A program made the translations under genes and the position numbers. Below the pieces are notes generated by a model. That model was not told the DNA's origin. It saw only the letters and a list, made by a program, of their open reading frames with translations, and made no database searches. Shown piece by piece: positions 22,101 to 33,997 of a stretch of DNA of 64,000 bases. Origin of the DNA: Guadua angustifolia (taxonomy: Eukaryota; Streptophyta; Magnoliopsida; Poales; Poaceae); assembly GCA_036346375.1 (NCBI GenBank), contig CM070510.1, positions 66,002,376-66,066,375 on the forward strand. Direction: 5' to 3'. The stretch's first letter is position 1. Each line of letters opens with the position of its first letter.

Positions 22101-24925
22101 CCTTTTCAATAATGAATATAATATCTTGTTTAAACCCTAAAACTTATGAAATCAGTTTAGAATAACAAACAAAAGTATAGGCTATCCAATTATGAAAAGA
22201 TAATCTCAATTCGCCATAATCGCACATTAATCTTATTAGCCTAACAACCCTAAGTATTCATATTCTCGTAGTTCGAATATAAACGAATGAACATTAGTTG
22301 CAAATAAGGAAATCATTAATTGTAACATTTGTATCACCGTAACCTTATTAAGAAACACGAAAATATAGTGGTAACCTATCATAATAGGTCTAGAATACTC
22401 ACACTAACTCTTGTGCAATAATAACTCAGAAATAAATACTATTCACATATACAACATACAACAATTTGACTAATGAATAATTCTATTAATCCAAATGACC
22501 TTTGCATCTTAGATTTGATACTATAAATAAATGAATGCATAATCTTAGCTTTTAGAATTCGTAAGATAAGAATAAATAGCCTATAAAAAGAAACCATATA
22601 ACAATCGACCTGGAAACAGATAACAATATGAACGAATATGCATAAACCTTAATTGTTTCTATGATTTATTTATATTTGGATTTCCATCTGATTTCTTTTT
22701 GTCCCATTTTGATTCGATGTTATTTGCTTTTGTCTCGGTTATTATTATTCGACGCCAGAAGACGATATTTCGGATCCGATTAATAACGACATCGACTACG
22801 ATCCGGATTATATTCCCGACGAAGAGCAACCAGGCAAGCACCTCCTTTGACCATCTTGATCCCATATTTGCAATGTTATTTTGTTTTATCAAACTATATG
22901 CATGCGTGTATGTTTTAAACTTGCTATATTGTGGGTGATGGTAGCTAAATCCAATTGTATGCATTTCCATTACCTTGACATTTGAATTACTGCCATTGTA
23001 ACCTAGTAATGGTGTAGACAATACTTGATGTCACTTGGGTAATACTCGCGAATTATCTTATGCTCATGCTTAGACTTGCTCACTAGATCGGTTTTAAAAT
23101 GATGGGAGATGATTCAACTACATTGAGCAAACTTTGTTTAAATGGTTGGAACCACGGTACGGTTTCCACTTAATTTGAGGAAAAATCCAACTCAAACTTA
23201 TGATTTAGACGCGGGCGAGTTATTACTTAACTTGAGGCGTGAAAAGGACCTCACGCGTAGTTAGGGGGAGATCCTCGCCCGGGTCAATTAAGGACCGAAC
23301 TTGATGCTATCACCTAAGTGTTTTGGTGCAACCACATGTGCTAGTATGGGATAGCCTAAGCTCACTAGATTAGTTAGAGTTTAGCCTTGCATTTTGGTAG
23401 GCCGGAGTAGTATGGACGATCCGATGTATCGAGTCGTTCTAGGTGCTCCTTCACCGAGGTGTTGGGGCCCAAGCATTCCAATACAACGGTGCATGCCTTG
23501 CCATGGGGAGAGTTCGCGATGGGGCACCATCGGTCCAGATCTCCTGAATCGTGGCAAGGGTTTAACATCACTGTCGCCGGTGCAAGGCTAAGCTTTAACT
23601 AGTTGAACGGCTTTGTCACGCCTAGCAAATCGGCACGGTGAGTATCGCGAGGCATGGTTGACATGATTGCTAGAATGTGTCATGTGGGTAAAGTGTACAC
23701 TCTCTGCAGAGATTAAAATCTAATTAATTAGCCGTGCTCGCGGTCATGAGCAACTTGGGGGAATAATGTCAAGTATAGTCTTTTGTTTTTGCTAAGACTT
23801 TTGGAAATGGTGTTGGAATGAGTTGGTGGAATGGGAAGCAGGGGTGGCTGATTTTACTTGTCATTTGCAGCCAAGGAGGGCTGTGAATTGCTGTATATGA
23901 ATTCTACTTACTGTTATTTAGCTTCATATTAAATGTTCTTTACAAATTCGTTACCGGTTTATGAATCTTTTGCTTGCAAACAAAATCTGCCTTATGCTGA
24001 AATGAGACTAGTGTAGAAGCTTATATTCCTTGTTCTAGCTTGCATTTACTGTATTTCCATACACTAAAGTCTTGCAGTACATACGTGTACTCACGGTTGC
24101 TTAATCTAAACAATATAGACAAGCAGAGTGGATGAACTCTTCGACGACACGCACTCACTCCCGGTTTCGACGATCTTGATGACGGATGAACTTGGGCTTT
24201 TCCAAGTCGGTTGCCTTTGGGTTATTGGATGGGCATACCGCTGTCCTACTTTTGGTATATGTTTAAATTCCGCTGCAAATTACTCTTTGGCATGTAATAT
24301 TTGGCCGATCGGCCACTACTTGTAATAGTAAGTAGTTGTAATAGTTGTAGTTTATGTTTATGCTATTCCAACCGCCGTAATCATGTGTATGTGTTGCGAT
24401 ACATCTCGAATGCGGATATGTGGGTGCTAGGCGTTGATCTTGGGAACTAGCACTAGACACATATCCGGTACTGAATTGTCATTAACCATCTATGCATACA
24501 CTCGTGCAACCGTCGTTCTTTGGCTATTGCTCGTGCTTTCCTTGGAGAGTACGGGCGATACCAAGGTCCTGAGACGGATGGCGAATGCTATATGTGGATG
24601 AGTTAGTCTCAATCCCGGTATGGTTGTTCGGAATGGAATCGAAACTCCCACGGACGCGTAAGTGTGTACGGTGCGACTATGTGGCTCATATTTGCTTGAG
24701 TGAGGGCCATTTAGTCAATACTCCGTGCACGGGACTTTTGGGTGGCAGTGAGCATACACTTAAGTGGAGTATGGGTGTCACCTCTAAGTCCAACGCACGT
24801 GTGAGGATCGATTCATACTTCCGGGTGCCCACAAAGGCGTCAGGTAATACTTATGGAGACGTGTCCGTAAAGCAAATGGCCAAAATTATATGGTATAGAT
24901 GGTATTTTTATAGCTTAATATAACA
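19175..24925 (+). mobile_element. Long LTR-like block, Tekay-type family, truncated
   Basis: It opens with TGTAACATCCCAAAAATTTC, the usual start of long grass gypsy LTRs, and continues as low-coding AT-rich then mixed sequence. The part at 23240-23760 (CAATTAAGGACCG, GGGTAAAGTGTACAC, TCTGCAGAGATT) corresponds to the reverse complement of the minus-strand LTR at 56540-56900. No matching ACA end or polypurine tract was found, so it may be a decayed solo LTR or a truncated element. Frames at 19949-20931 look accidental. A short acidic frame (about 22750-22850, Asp/Glu/Pro-rich) lies in the leader-like part. The right border is approximate. Confidence 0.5.
20990..21066 (+). mobile_element. tRNA-derived SINE head
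   Basis: An intact B-box GGTTCGAATCC (21044-21054) sits about 35 bases after an A-box-like TTGGTTCAGTGGTT. The outer bases GCAA...TTGC could pair as an acceptor stem. The T loop is one base too long and the anticodon arm does not fold, so a functional tRNA is unlikely. A T-rich tail follows at 21068-21082. Confidence 0.5.
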
Positions 24926-26096
24926 ATTGTATTCACATATATCTATTTGATCTACACAGTTATAATTTGCACCCACAAAAATTGACAACATGAATTTTTT
25001 CTTTTTTCTGATCAATATGGTAATTTTTAGTCGTTCAAAGTGAACATGGTGGCTTCTTTTTTATTATTGTAAGTACTTTTCATTCTATTTTTATTCTAAA
25101 GTTTAGATATTTAGGGATTTTAATTTGGGATTTTTATAAAAAAGCAAATTGCTAATTTTCATTTGGCTTTATTCTAAAGAGGCATATTGTTGGATTGTAC
25201 ATGGCATAGAGTTTTTTTTCTCCATAGATTTAGATTGAAATTATACAAATTCAACTGATATTTTTCATTTATTTTATTCAAAATTAAAGCTATTTAGGGA
25301 CTTTAATTTGGAGCTTGGTATGGAAATTAAATTACTAATTTTGTTTATTTATTTTCCAAATTTAAGTTTTAGGTCAGAGTTCGTATACAAATCAAACTAG
25401 TAATTTTCATTTGTTTTTTATTTTTAATTTCAGTTTTCCTTTTAAGTTTGTATGGAAACATTAGAGTTGTAATTAATGGGAGTAGTGGTAAAAGATGTTG
25501 CTAATCAGGGAATTTTGTATATTTCTTTGCTATGATTTACTCCTCTCCTCCACCGACAAGCATCATAATGAGCTAACTCGAGCCAACTCGAGTTTTTAAC
25601 AAGTCGAGCCGAGTTTAGTTTTCAGCTCGTTAAGAAAATGAGTCGAGTCGAATTGGCTCGTTATCTTAACAAGTCGAGTCGAGTTGACTCGATATCCAGC
25701 CCTGCGTGGCACCTCTCTTTGACCAGCAATCTCTCCCCCCTTTAAATAAAGGTATATACATATACATACATATCTCTCAGTGGGTAGGTATTTCATGTGC
25801 TCGATCGATCAATGCGCGTGAGTGGATCTGCTAGCTGATGCCTAAGAGGACAGTACAATTTCTCATTTGGATCGGCTTATTACACTTATCATCAACTGAT
25901 CGATCATATTCAGGCGAACAAACCAGACCAATCGATGGAGCTAGCAGAATACACATGCATGGATGGATCGACGAACTAGAGGCTTATAAATTAAAAATAA
26001 CGTGATATCTGGAGAATCAACTCAGCTTATTACATGTGGGGAAACAAAAAAAGAATAGCTACATAATTAAGCCAGCCTATTTCTGAGATCGATGGA
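24926..26096. other. AT-rich spacer with possible hAT end
   Basis: Mostly T-rich sequence without frames. At 25568-25704 repeated CTCGAG/CTCGAGTCGA phrases in both orientations lead to CCAGCCCTG, which resembles the reverse of a CAGGGCTGG hAT terminus. The other end is missing, so this is tentative. The 3' UTR of the GDSL gene should lie just left of 26097. Confidence 0.35.
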
Positions 26097-28516
26097 TCAG
26101 GCCTTGTGGGCGAGCTGCTTGAAGTTGATGGGAATGGTGAACGCGGCCGGGCCGTCGAAGAAGGCTTGGGCGCTGAGCATGGCGGCCCGCTGGGTGGGAT
26201 GCACACTGTCCCAGAAGACGAACTGCCGGCGGTTGGCGCACAGCGTGGAGTTGGGCAGGCAGCCGCCCTGCGCCCCCAGCCTCCCGCTGCCGCAGCACGC
26301 GCTGACCGCGCTCACGAACCCAGATGCCATTGGGTTGGCCTCGGTGACTTTGGCCAAGCCGTAGGAGTCAGCGAGGGAGTAGGCGAAGCCTGGCAGCTTG
26401 GGGGCCAGCTCGGCAAGGAGGGACTTGAGGGCGCCGTTGAACCCCACAACGAGCTGGTTGAGGCCGTCGGCGCACGCGTCCGTCGCGCTGAGCAACCGCA
26501 CACTCGGTACGCACCCCACCGGTCCCACGTTGATGATCCCAAACTTCCTCGCGCCCATCCTGTACAGATCCTACGTACGTATACGCATGCAGGCAGATTA
26601 TCACAGCTGGGTACGTACGTTAGGATTCAGAAGCTAGCTAGCTAGCTAGGTTACTAGCTAGCTACCAACAACGAAACAAGTTGATTATCATTTTCTCTAT
26701 TTCTAGCTAGCTGGAGCTAGCTAGCCTTCCTTTCAGAAATATATATAATACGCTAATTCTAGCTAGCGGGATGCATGCCAACGAGAGTAGGAAGGTCATC
26801 GAAGCCATCTACGTAATGTATATATATATATCTGTTGTCGTTAATATATAACCACCTAGATCTGTGGCTAGTATATATAGTGTCGTCGTCGATCATTTCG
26901 ACTTAATTTTCAAGGAAAAAAACGTAGCGCGCGCATTGCTAGCTATTAAAGAATGGTTACCGTGATGGTGGCCGAGTAGTTGGAGATGAGGCTGCTGTAG
27001 AGCGCGGCCACCTCGCTCTGGGTTGCTGACCTGTTCTGAGCCTGCTGCACGGTCGCAAAGGCGAAGAAGTCGTTGCCGCCGACGCCGATGAGGAAGAAGG
27101 ATCTGGCGAGCACGTCGCTCACCGCACCGAAGCCGGCCTCCTTAGCCTTCTCCATCTCGGCCTTGGTCGACTCGAAGTACCGCACCTGCTTCGACAATGG
27201 AATGTTCTTCCTCGCGTTCTGCAAATGCATGTAAGCAAAATAATCGTATCACAATTAACCACGTACATACATGGTTAGTTATCACACACACATACATACA
27301 TACATACATACATACATACATACATACACACGCGGGTACGTAGGAGCTCGTAGCTGACTTGATGATGTGTGTAAACGTGTTGTTTGTTTTACTCCACTTG
27401 TACGAAACCATTAATTAATCGATCGACTTGTAAGTTTCCTTTGCATAGGCAACATTCATGCATAAACTATATATACGATTTGCTGTGTGTGTACATCACC
27501 CTTGCATCGATCTCACCTCCCTGGAACGTACATGGCATTTCTAGGTTTTGGTGTTAATTGGACGTACTCGGCCCTCCAGCTCAGCATAAATTTAGACTTC
27601 ACCGACAACAATACAGAGCCCTCATGGAATGAAAACTAAGGCTCATTTCAGTACAAAATATATTGTACTATGGTACTCTTGAATGAATCATTTACTAGTC
27701 AAACCATAGACGTTAAACTATATCTTAATTAGGTCAAAAGTAATATAGTTAAACCATACGTATTCTATAGTGTCTCTTTTATGACCGAAGAGAGTAGCAT
27801 CTAGCAGGTTAAATTTGTTTGAATTTTTCCCTCGAATCTTTATTTTATTAGGGTTTCGTTATGCATATACTGCATGCAGGTCGATCACAAGTTTGTGAAC
27901 TTGTGGTAATTAAGATTATGGGTTCCCTTATAGAGGGAAGGATCGATATATACGCTGGTCCTTTAATTAATATTGCTTCATAACCAAAATAAGGTATAGC
28001 TAGCATTACAGAGCCACTTACAGTGGAGTCGAGAATGCCAGCTCCCGCCGAAGCATAGCTTACTCCTCTACGTCGAGCACTCGGGATCAGATAGTTGCGT
28101 GCTATGAGCGACAGATAAGCCGGAGGGCTCTTCTCGAATCCCAGAGTCTTTGCTGCATATACCAATACGAACACTTGATCTCGACGTACCATCTTGATAA
28201 TATATATATGCATATATACAGGCATACAGACACACGAAAAATACGTACCGACGAAGTCGGCGATGTTGTAGCCGTTGCTGAAGCGTCCGGTGGGCCTGGA
28301 GCCCGGGTAGTCGACGCCGTAGAAGGGTTTGTTGGCCCTGGGGACATCTTTCCCCGGCAAGTGGTTATTGTTGCCGACGTCCAGAGTCGAGTCCCCAAAC
28401 ACGTAGACCGCCGGCACCTGCCGTATGATCTCGCTCGGCCGGACGCCGGCGACGGCACCGAGCACTTGCAGAATGGATATCACAACTAGGCTGACGACAA
28501 GACCTTTCATCTTCAT
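26097..28516 (-). CDS. GDSL esterase/lipase (SGNH hydrolase), 4 exons
   Basis: Exons on the minus strand are 28249-28516, 28022-28152, 26961-27218 and 26097-26570; together 376 codons plus stop, with GT-AG borders in phase. The first ATG is at 28516; codons upstream are TTG. Residues 1-24 form a signal peptide with a Leu/Val/Ile core, so the product is probably secreted or enters the endomembrane system. Block I is VFGDSTLDVGNNN with the nucleophile Ser43; block III is GVGGND with Asn182; block V is WDSVHP with Asp340 and His343. Length and order fit plant GDSL lipases, which hydrolyse ester or acyl bonds of cutin precursors, lipids or acetylated polysaccharides. The substrate cannot be told from sequence. 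Introns are 96, 803 and 390 bp; the second holds a (TACA)n repeat. Confidence 0.93.
27292..27330. repeat. (TACA)n microsatellite in GDSL intron 2
   Basis: About ten perfect 4-base units, ending in ACACGCGGG. It lies between exons 2 and 3 and does not touch splice borders. A degenerate Stowaway-like segment may follow at 27650-27800. Confidence 0.9.
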
Positions 28517-28696
28517 GGACAACAAGTCGCACCCCGTTGTCTCTGAGCACTCTCTCTCTCTGTACGTAGCTAAGTACAGCCTGTGGCGCCTAGCTAGCTA
28601 AATGGGAAAGCTTCTAAGCCTTGTGTGCAGGTAGTACAAACTATGTCATGTACTCAGCATGAAAGATGCTTGTAAGGTTGATCGCAATGGGGCAGC

Positions 28697-28706
28697 TATA
28701 TATATA
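28697..28706 (-). promoter_or_regulatory. Putative TATA box of GDSL gene
   Basis: TATATATATA lies about 180 bases before the ATG on the minus strand, leaving a plausible 5' UTR of about 150 bases that includes a CT-rich run (28551-28562). Position and composition only. Confidence 0.5.
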
Positions 28707-28716
28707 CTTATAAGCC

Positions 28717-31177
28717 CAATTTTCCAACTCTAGTTCTCTACCAAGCCCGGGTCTTATCGTACCATACTTTACAGTTCACTTTAAGGTGAGTCTGGAGTTT
28801 AAGTAAGTAAGCACATGTGATGCTAGTCCCAGCTGGAAAGTTCTGCTCAAAAGGACATAGGAACATAGGGCCTGCTTAAGACGGTCGGAGCTTTTCTGAA
28901 AAGCATTTTCTAGCTCGGCATTCTGTAGAAGCTGCTTTTCCGAAAAACGGTTGGTTGTAGAAGTTTCCTCTTTGGCGGTCTATCTTTTAATTATGTTGGT
29001 TGACTAATCTTAGTAATGTCTGTAATGCCTCTAAGGCAAATGATGGCTTGTTTGATATATGCTGATTAAAAATGACGTTACGAGTCGACATGATTTTTTT
29101 TTCCATGTTCACATGCAAATATAATTTTAAGCTTTAAACGTACTAAATCGAGAATTCCAAGTTGTATGATTTACAAATGTTGCATATATTGGATGCATGC
29201 TTTCAACTTATTTCACATTCACATAACAATGTACTAAAAACAGTACTACTATGTAGTTAACCTATCATTGTGCCATCAAAGCCGCCACAATAGTGTCACG
29301 TAGTTCGTCCAATGACATCATCCATGCATGGCAACAGCAGCACCATGTGCATAACGACGACGGCGCCGAGGTCGGTGGGAGGAGGGGCCGGGGAGCTGGT
29401 GTGGTCAGACAGCATTGAACGGGCAGGAGGGGACGTACACCATGCATGCCGAACCATTTTAAAACATCTAAATTTTGGACATTTAGATCAAAGTATGCTT
29501 ACGGATCTCAAAGTAGATTCAACGCTTTATAATATAGATGTTTTTAATGTAAGAAAACATCCGATGATGTTTATCAAAATCCATTCTCTTTATATACCTG
29601 CTAGTGGTGGGTAAAACTTTCAAGAACAAATAACAAGTATATGTCGATCTCAGGCCTGCTGCAAAAGCCCACAAATTAAGCTGGCTTCTCCCGCTTATGG
29701 CTTCTCTCATGCACGTTGAAGTACGTGTAGCTTGGGCGTTGAAAATGAAGCTGTGCGGAAGCCCCTGTTTGGATCAGATTCTAGGCTTTAAGTTTCCTAG
29801 CCAAAAGCCAAAATTCAAGCCAACCCAAACATCGATCGATCCGTTAACGTGTCTGCTGTCTCTCTCGTTTTCAACTGGATCGATCGCGTCTTCAGAATAT
29901 TTGATATGCCATCATCACATTCTTAGAAACGTCTAGATCTTTCTTTCTTTCTTTATTTAAAAAGAAACGTCTAGATCAATTCAACCACGTACACATAAAT
30001 GATAAACAATGCAGAAGCAGCCTAGCTCAAACTATATAAGACTGTTCATTTCAACGTGTAGAGGTATTATTTGAAATAAAGTAATTTATCATGACTTGTT
30101 CGAGGCGGGGCTGATCGAATATATATATGCACCAAAGAAATGATACGGACTGGCCGGGTTAGGTGATGCATACATATTTGGACCGTGCATATTTTCTATT
30201 TGGGAACTCGCCGAGGACCACGTCGTCCAAACTGCGATCGATGTTGGTTACTTGTGCAAATGAAAACAAATTATTAGTTGGCTGCAGGCAACACGTTACT
30301 ATGCTCGATCTGCTTTATGTGTGCAATTAACAATTTGGCAGCAGCTGCCACATGCATGATTTATCTACTGTTTAACTAGTGTATTAAATTTGTCATGAGA
30401 TAGTTAAGTAATATTAATCACCTCATGCTTGGCATATCTGAGTTATTACTGGTACGTCTTTCTAATACACTACTAGATCTCTAACATTTTTCAACAATTG
30501 TTAGTATATATATTGCCGATGGGGATATCTCTTTTGCAACAATTTTCTCAAGTACGTACCCATCATATCTTATCTTGTTGTCTACCACTTTGTCGGCAAT
30601 TGTTGCGTTGTTGTTGATTTTTGATTTATCCTACGTACCACCGTGAAATATTTCGATTACAGTAGAACTAGAAACACCATCGACTATATGGGAAAAGCAC
30701 TAAAGCAGTACAACAACCGCCTGCCTTTCACAGATAACAGCCGGGAAATTAGGCGATTGCTAGGAGCCGTGTGTTTCGTCGGACGTGTCGTGCAATATTT
30801 TTTTTAACTTCTGCAATATTTTTTTCCAACATCTGCATTCTACTGTTATCGTAGGAAAATGTTGCGCACATAAGAAAAAAAAACGTTTCACGCATGGGAA
30901 GAAAATGTTGCAGCGATCCAGATCGACATTTCTACTGTTGTCGAAGGAAAATGTTGCACGCATAGAAAAAAATATTTCACATATGAAAAATGTTACAGCG
31001 TTCAAAAAAATCGGACGACATCCGGTCACAAGTCATTCCGAGGAAATTAATATGTACTACTGTAAATCTTGTAGTGTTAGTGAGGCGACTGATGTTTATT
31101 GAAGTGCAAGTAGTTGAGTTTTAAACGTGCCTTGAGATATGATGTGCGTGGTTAGCTGTTGGATGTTGATATGATTA
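28717..31177. other. Intergenic repeat-poor stretch
   Basis: No gene was recognised. Weak repeat traces: a GCTTTTC-rich segment at 28880-28965 with inverted parts, a small TGTTTGGAT...CCAACCCAAACA segment at 29767-29832, and a possible MITE at 30779-31018 with CGGACG ends and internal AAATGTTGC repeats. A 100-codon plus frame (29312-29614) has no motif. Confidence 0.35.
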
Positions 31178-31498
31178 GACTATTTCTAGTGCATGATAAC
31201 ATACTCATTTAATGCATGTCACATAAGCATTTTTGATGATGTGGCAAGAGAGTTAAGAGGGGAGAGAAGAAAGCTGTATCTTTAAGGAAGATATCACTTG
31301 GACACGAAATCATAGACATTGAAACTTGAATCATCTAAGTGGCCCACAATTCATACTCTCATACACATCTAGCATTTAATTATCTTATAGGGATAATCTA
31401 TTATGATATCATGCATTGGGATAGTTGTATCTTCTATAATATCATATGACATGGCAGCTTTAGATATTATGACAAGATACAATGCACTGTGAATAGCC
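31178..31498 (-). mobile_element. Tourist-like MITE, copy B (inverted relative to A)
   Basis: A 321 bp copy of the element at 18513-18837 in the opposite orientation, flanked by TTA on both sides (31175-31177, 31499-31501). The end TGCACTGTGAATAGCC is the reverse complement of the copy A left end with one or two changes. It is non-coding. Confidence 0.85.
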
Positions 31499-31501
31499 TT
31501 A

Positions 31502-31906
31502 GCGAACAATTGATTTATCCCAGACACACGTACGCACACAAAAAGAAGAGGCATAAAAACATAAACCTGGCGCATTTCGACAAGGTTGTCTACTGCATGC
31601 ATGCGCGCATGCATGCATGGTTAATTCGTTTATCACGCGGTGATTACCGACACTATATATATATCAAATATAAAACGTGAAAAGGCAAGCTTTGACCAAG
31701 TACTTTTGACTTTGATTTCGTGTCCGGGGGCCAAGGATAATTAAACTCCCATGCGGTTCACGTTTTTTTAATCAAAGTAATTGATTTATTGGTTTATCAG
31801 AAACTAACTACTGCAGCTGAATAAAAAAGGTTTGAAATTGTTTTGATATATAAACATGGGACACCACGGTATCTCATACGAAAAAGGTTTGACATTGTTT
31901 TGATAT
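31502..31906. other. Unassigned spacer with short repeated phrase
   Basis: The phrase AAAAAGGTTTGA-ATTGTTTTGATAT occurs twice (near 31826 and 31882), just before the satellite-like repeat begins. No coding potential. Confidence 0.4.
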
Positions 31907-33076
31907 CGAGTTTAACTAGTTTACTAACTAGTTCAAATAAGTTTGAACTAAAATTCAAACTAGAGTTTGCTTTTCTTTTGATAGTTTGATTGTAGGTATG
32001 TAGTGATTATATATATAAATCTGCAAAGCATGTGATCGAAAGTCGTTCAAAATATTTGAATTCGAGTATATTTTTTAAAGCTCTGTGTTTCATTTGAATT
32101 ATTATAGATAGGTATCTACCCTAAAACTGATTTTTTTGAAAAATATACCTAAATTTGGCTTGAATTCATGCATTTAAAATCATGATGCCCTAATACCATG
32201 ATGTCTCAATTAGGCTACACACACAACATGGTGCTTGTGCACCATGATCTAAAACAGATATTCCCCTATAGATCATATGTGGAAAATTTTCAAATTTTTG
32301 GATGACGAGTTTAACTAGATTAAGTTTAAATTGAAATTCAAACTATAATTTTTTATGACAGTTTAATTATAGGTATGTGCCAATTGTATACATAAATTAG
32401 CAAAGCATGTGATCAAAATTCATTCAAATCTTTGAATTCGAGTATATATTTTAAAGGTATGTGTTTGAATTGTTATAGATGGGTATATACCCTAAAATTG
32501 AATTTTTTTAAAAAATATATCAAAAATTTGCTTGAATTGGTGTATTTAAAATCATGGTGCCTCGATACCATGGTGTCCCATTTCGGTTTCATATGTATAC
32601 ACACATAGTATGGAACTATTTTCCTTTATATGCATATATATATAGTTAACTGGATATATGTCCATTTAATTATTTTATATATATACTTCCACTTTTCAAT
32701 GTACCATTTGAACAAACGTGTTACACCTCTTTAGCACTTTTGGTACACTTTGATAGTTTGATTGTAGGTATGTAGTAATTGTATATATAAATCTGCAAAG
32801 CATGTGATCTAAAGTCGTTCAAAATATTTGAATTCGAGTATATTTTTTAAAGCTCTATGTTCCATTTGAATTATTATAGATAGGTATCTACCCTAAAACT
32901 GTTTTTTTAAATATACCTGAATTTGGCTTGAATTCACGCATTTAAAATCATGATGCCCTAATACCATGATGTCTCAATTAGGCTACACACACACAACATG
33001 ATGCTTGTGCACCATGATCTAAAACAGATATTTCTATAGATCATACGTGGAAAATTTTCAATTTTTGGATGACGAG
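31907..33076 (+). repeat. Satellite-like tandem repeat, 772 bp units built of two half-units (left part)
   Basis: The phrase TGATAGTTTGATTGTAGG at 31979 recurs at 32751, and the sequence after each matches closely, giving a 772 bp period. Inside a unit, the half starting near 31907 resembles the half starting near 32305 (CGAGTTTAACTAG, GCAAAGCATGTGATC, TTTGAATTCGAGTATAT, ACCATG-TGTC), so the order is A-B-A-B. The second B half is cut at 33076 by a gypsy element and resumes at 42704. AT-rich and non-coding. Confidence 0.8.
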
Positions 33077-33970
33077 TGTCGGTGTACTTTGCACCGGTAC
33101 CCACTCCGCCAGAGAAGTAATAGGCCCAAGAAGTGGCTCGCCCGCTTTATGCCCCTGGGCAATGGCGAAGCACGCCTCGCTCACGGGCGAAGAGCTCATG
33201 TGGCCTCGGCGAAAGCAACAGGCGATCGCGCCGCTTGTCGGGCGCCAAGGTGGGCGCGTGGCGGCTCGGGCGAGTGGGCGCGTTCGACCCCTTGTCAGGC
33301 CACGAAGGCAACCAGAAGAATGAGAGGGAGGTTTCGCCTCGAAGTTTCCCTCCCCTGACACCTCGTGTCAGGTTCTTTAATTGTGAAGGACTCTACTACC
33401 GACACGACGACGGCTCATCCCTCTGAAGCCTCTTACCAAATCCGTCGCAGGAGCGTCGTGTCCCGGACGGACCGGGCGAGGCCACTCACTGACATTAAAT
33501 GAGGTTCAAAGAACAGGGCCACGAAGGCGTGCGTAATAAATGAGTCGTGGGTCAACGTGGAGGTTGGAATGATGGGTGCAATTAATGTGTTGTAGATAAG
33601 CATAGCGTCACCGTCCCCATGCCCAGGCCGTCTCGTCTATATAAGGGCGCCTCAGTGCATGAAGAAGGGGGCCGGCCGGCTAGAGCAGAGAGCATAGAGA
33701 AGCGGACATAGAAGAGAACCTTTGTAAAGACTTCCCCATTTTCTCAACAAAGAACCAAGAGGGACGAGGGCCGATGGGGACGAGGGCTATTACCCACACC
33801 GGGCTCGAACTCGGTAAACCGTTATGTCCATCAGTTTGCTGATTCCCGGGATCCATCGTCGAGAGACATTAGGGTTTCCAGCCACGAAGACGCCCTCTAC
33901 CGAACCATATTTTCCGTCCAGAGAGTAGTCACTCCGTTAGCGGAATCTTGTCAGGTGAAATACACCGACA
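33077..33970 (+). mobile_element. 5' LTR of gypsy element
   Basis: 894 bp, TG...CA ends, TATA box CTATATAAGG at 33637-33646 followed by a typical leader. Short frames inside it on both strands are chance. Directly after it comes GGGGCGTGCCACGTAGGGGG, which recalls the primer site and leader of RIRE2-like elements. Confidence 0.9.
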
Positions 33971-33997
33971 GGGGCGTGCCACGTAGGGGGCTAGTGG

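Noticed and set aside
26106..26645. A 179-codon plus-strand ORF
   Set aside because: It is antisense to GDSL exon 4 and runs into intron 3; a shadow of the real gene.
33041..33426. Short ORFs on both strands at the 5' LTR start
   Set aside because: They are LTR sequence with no coding evidence.
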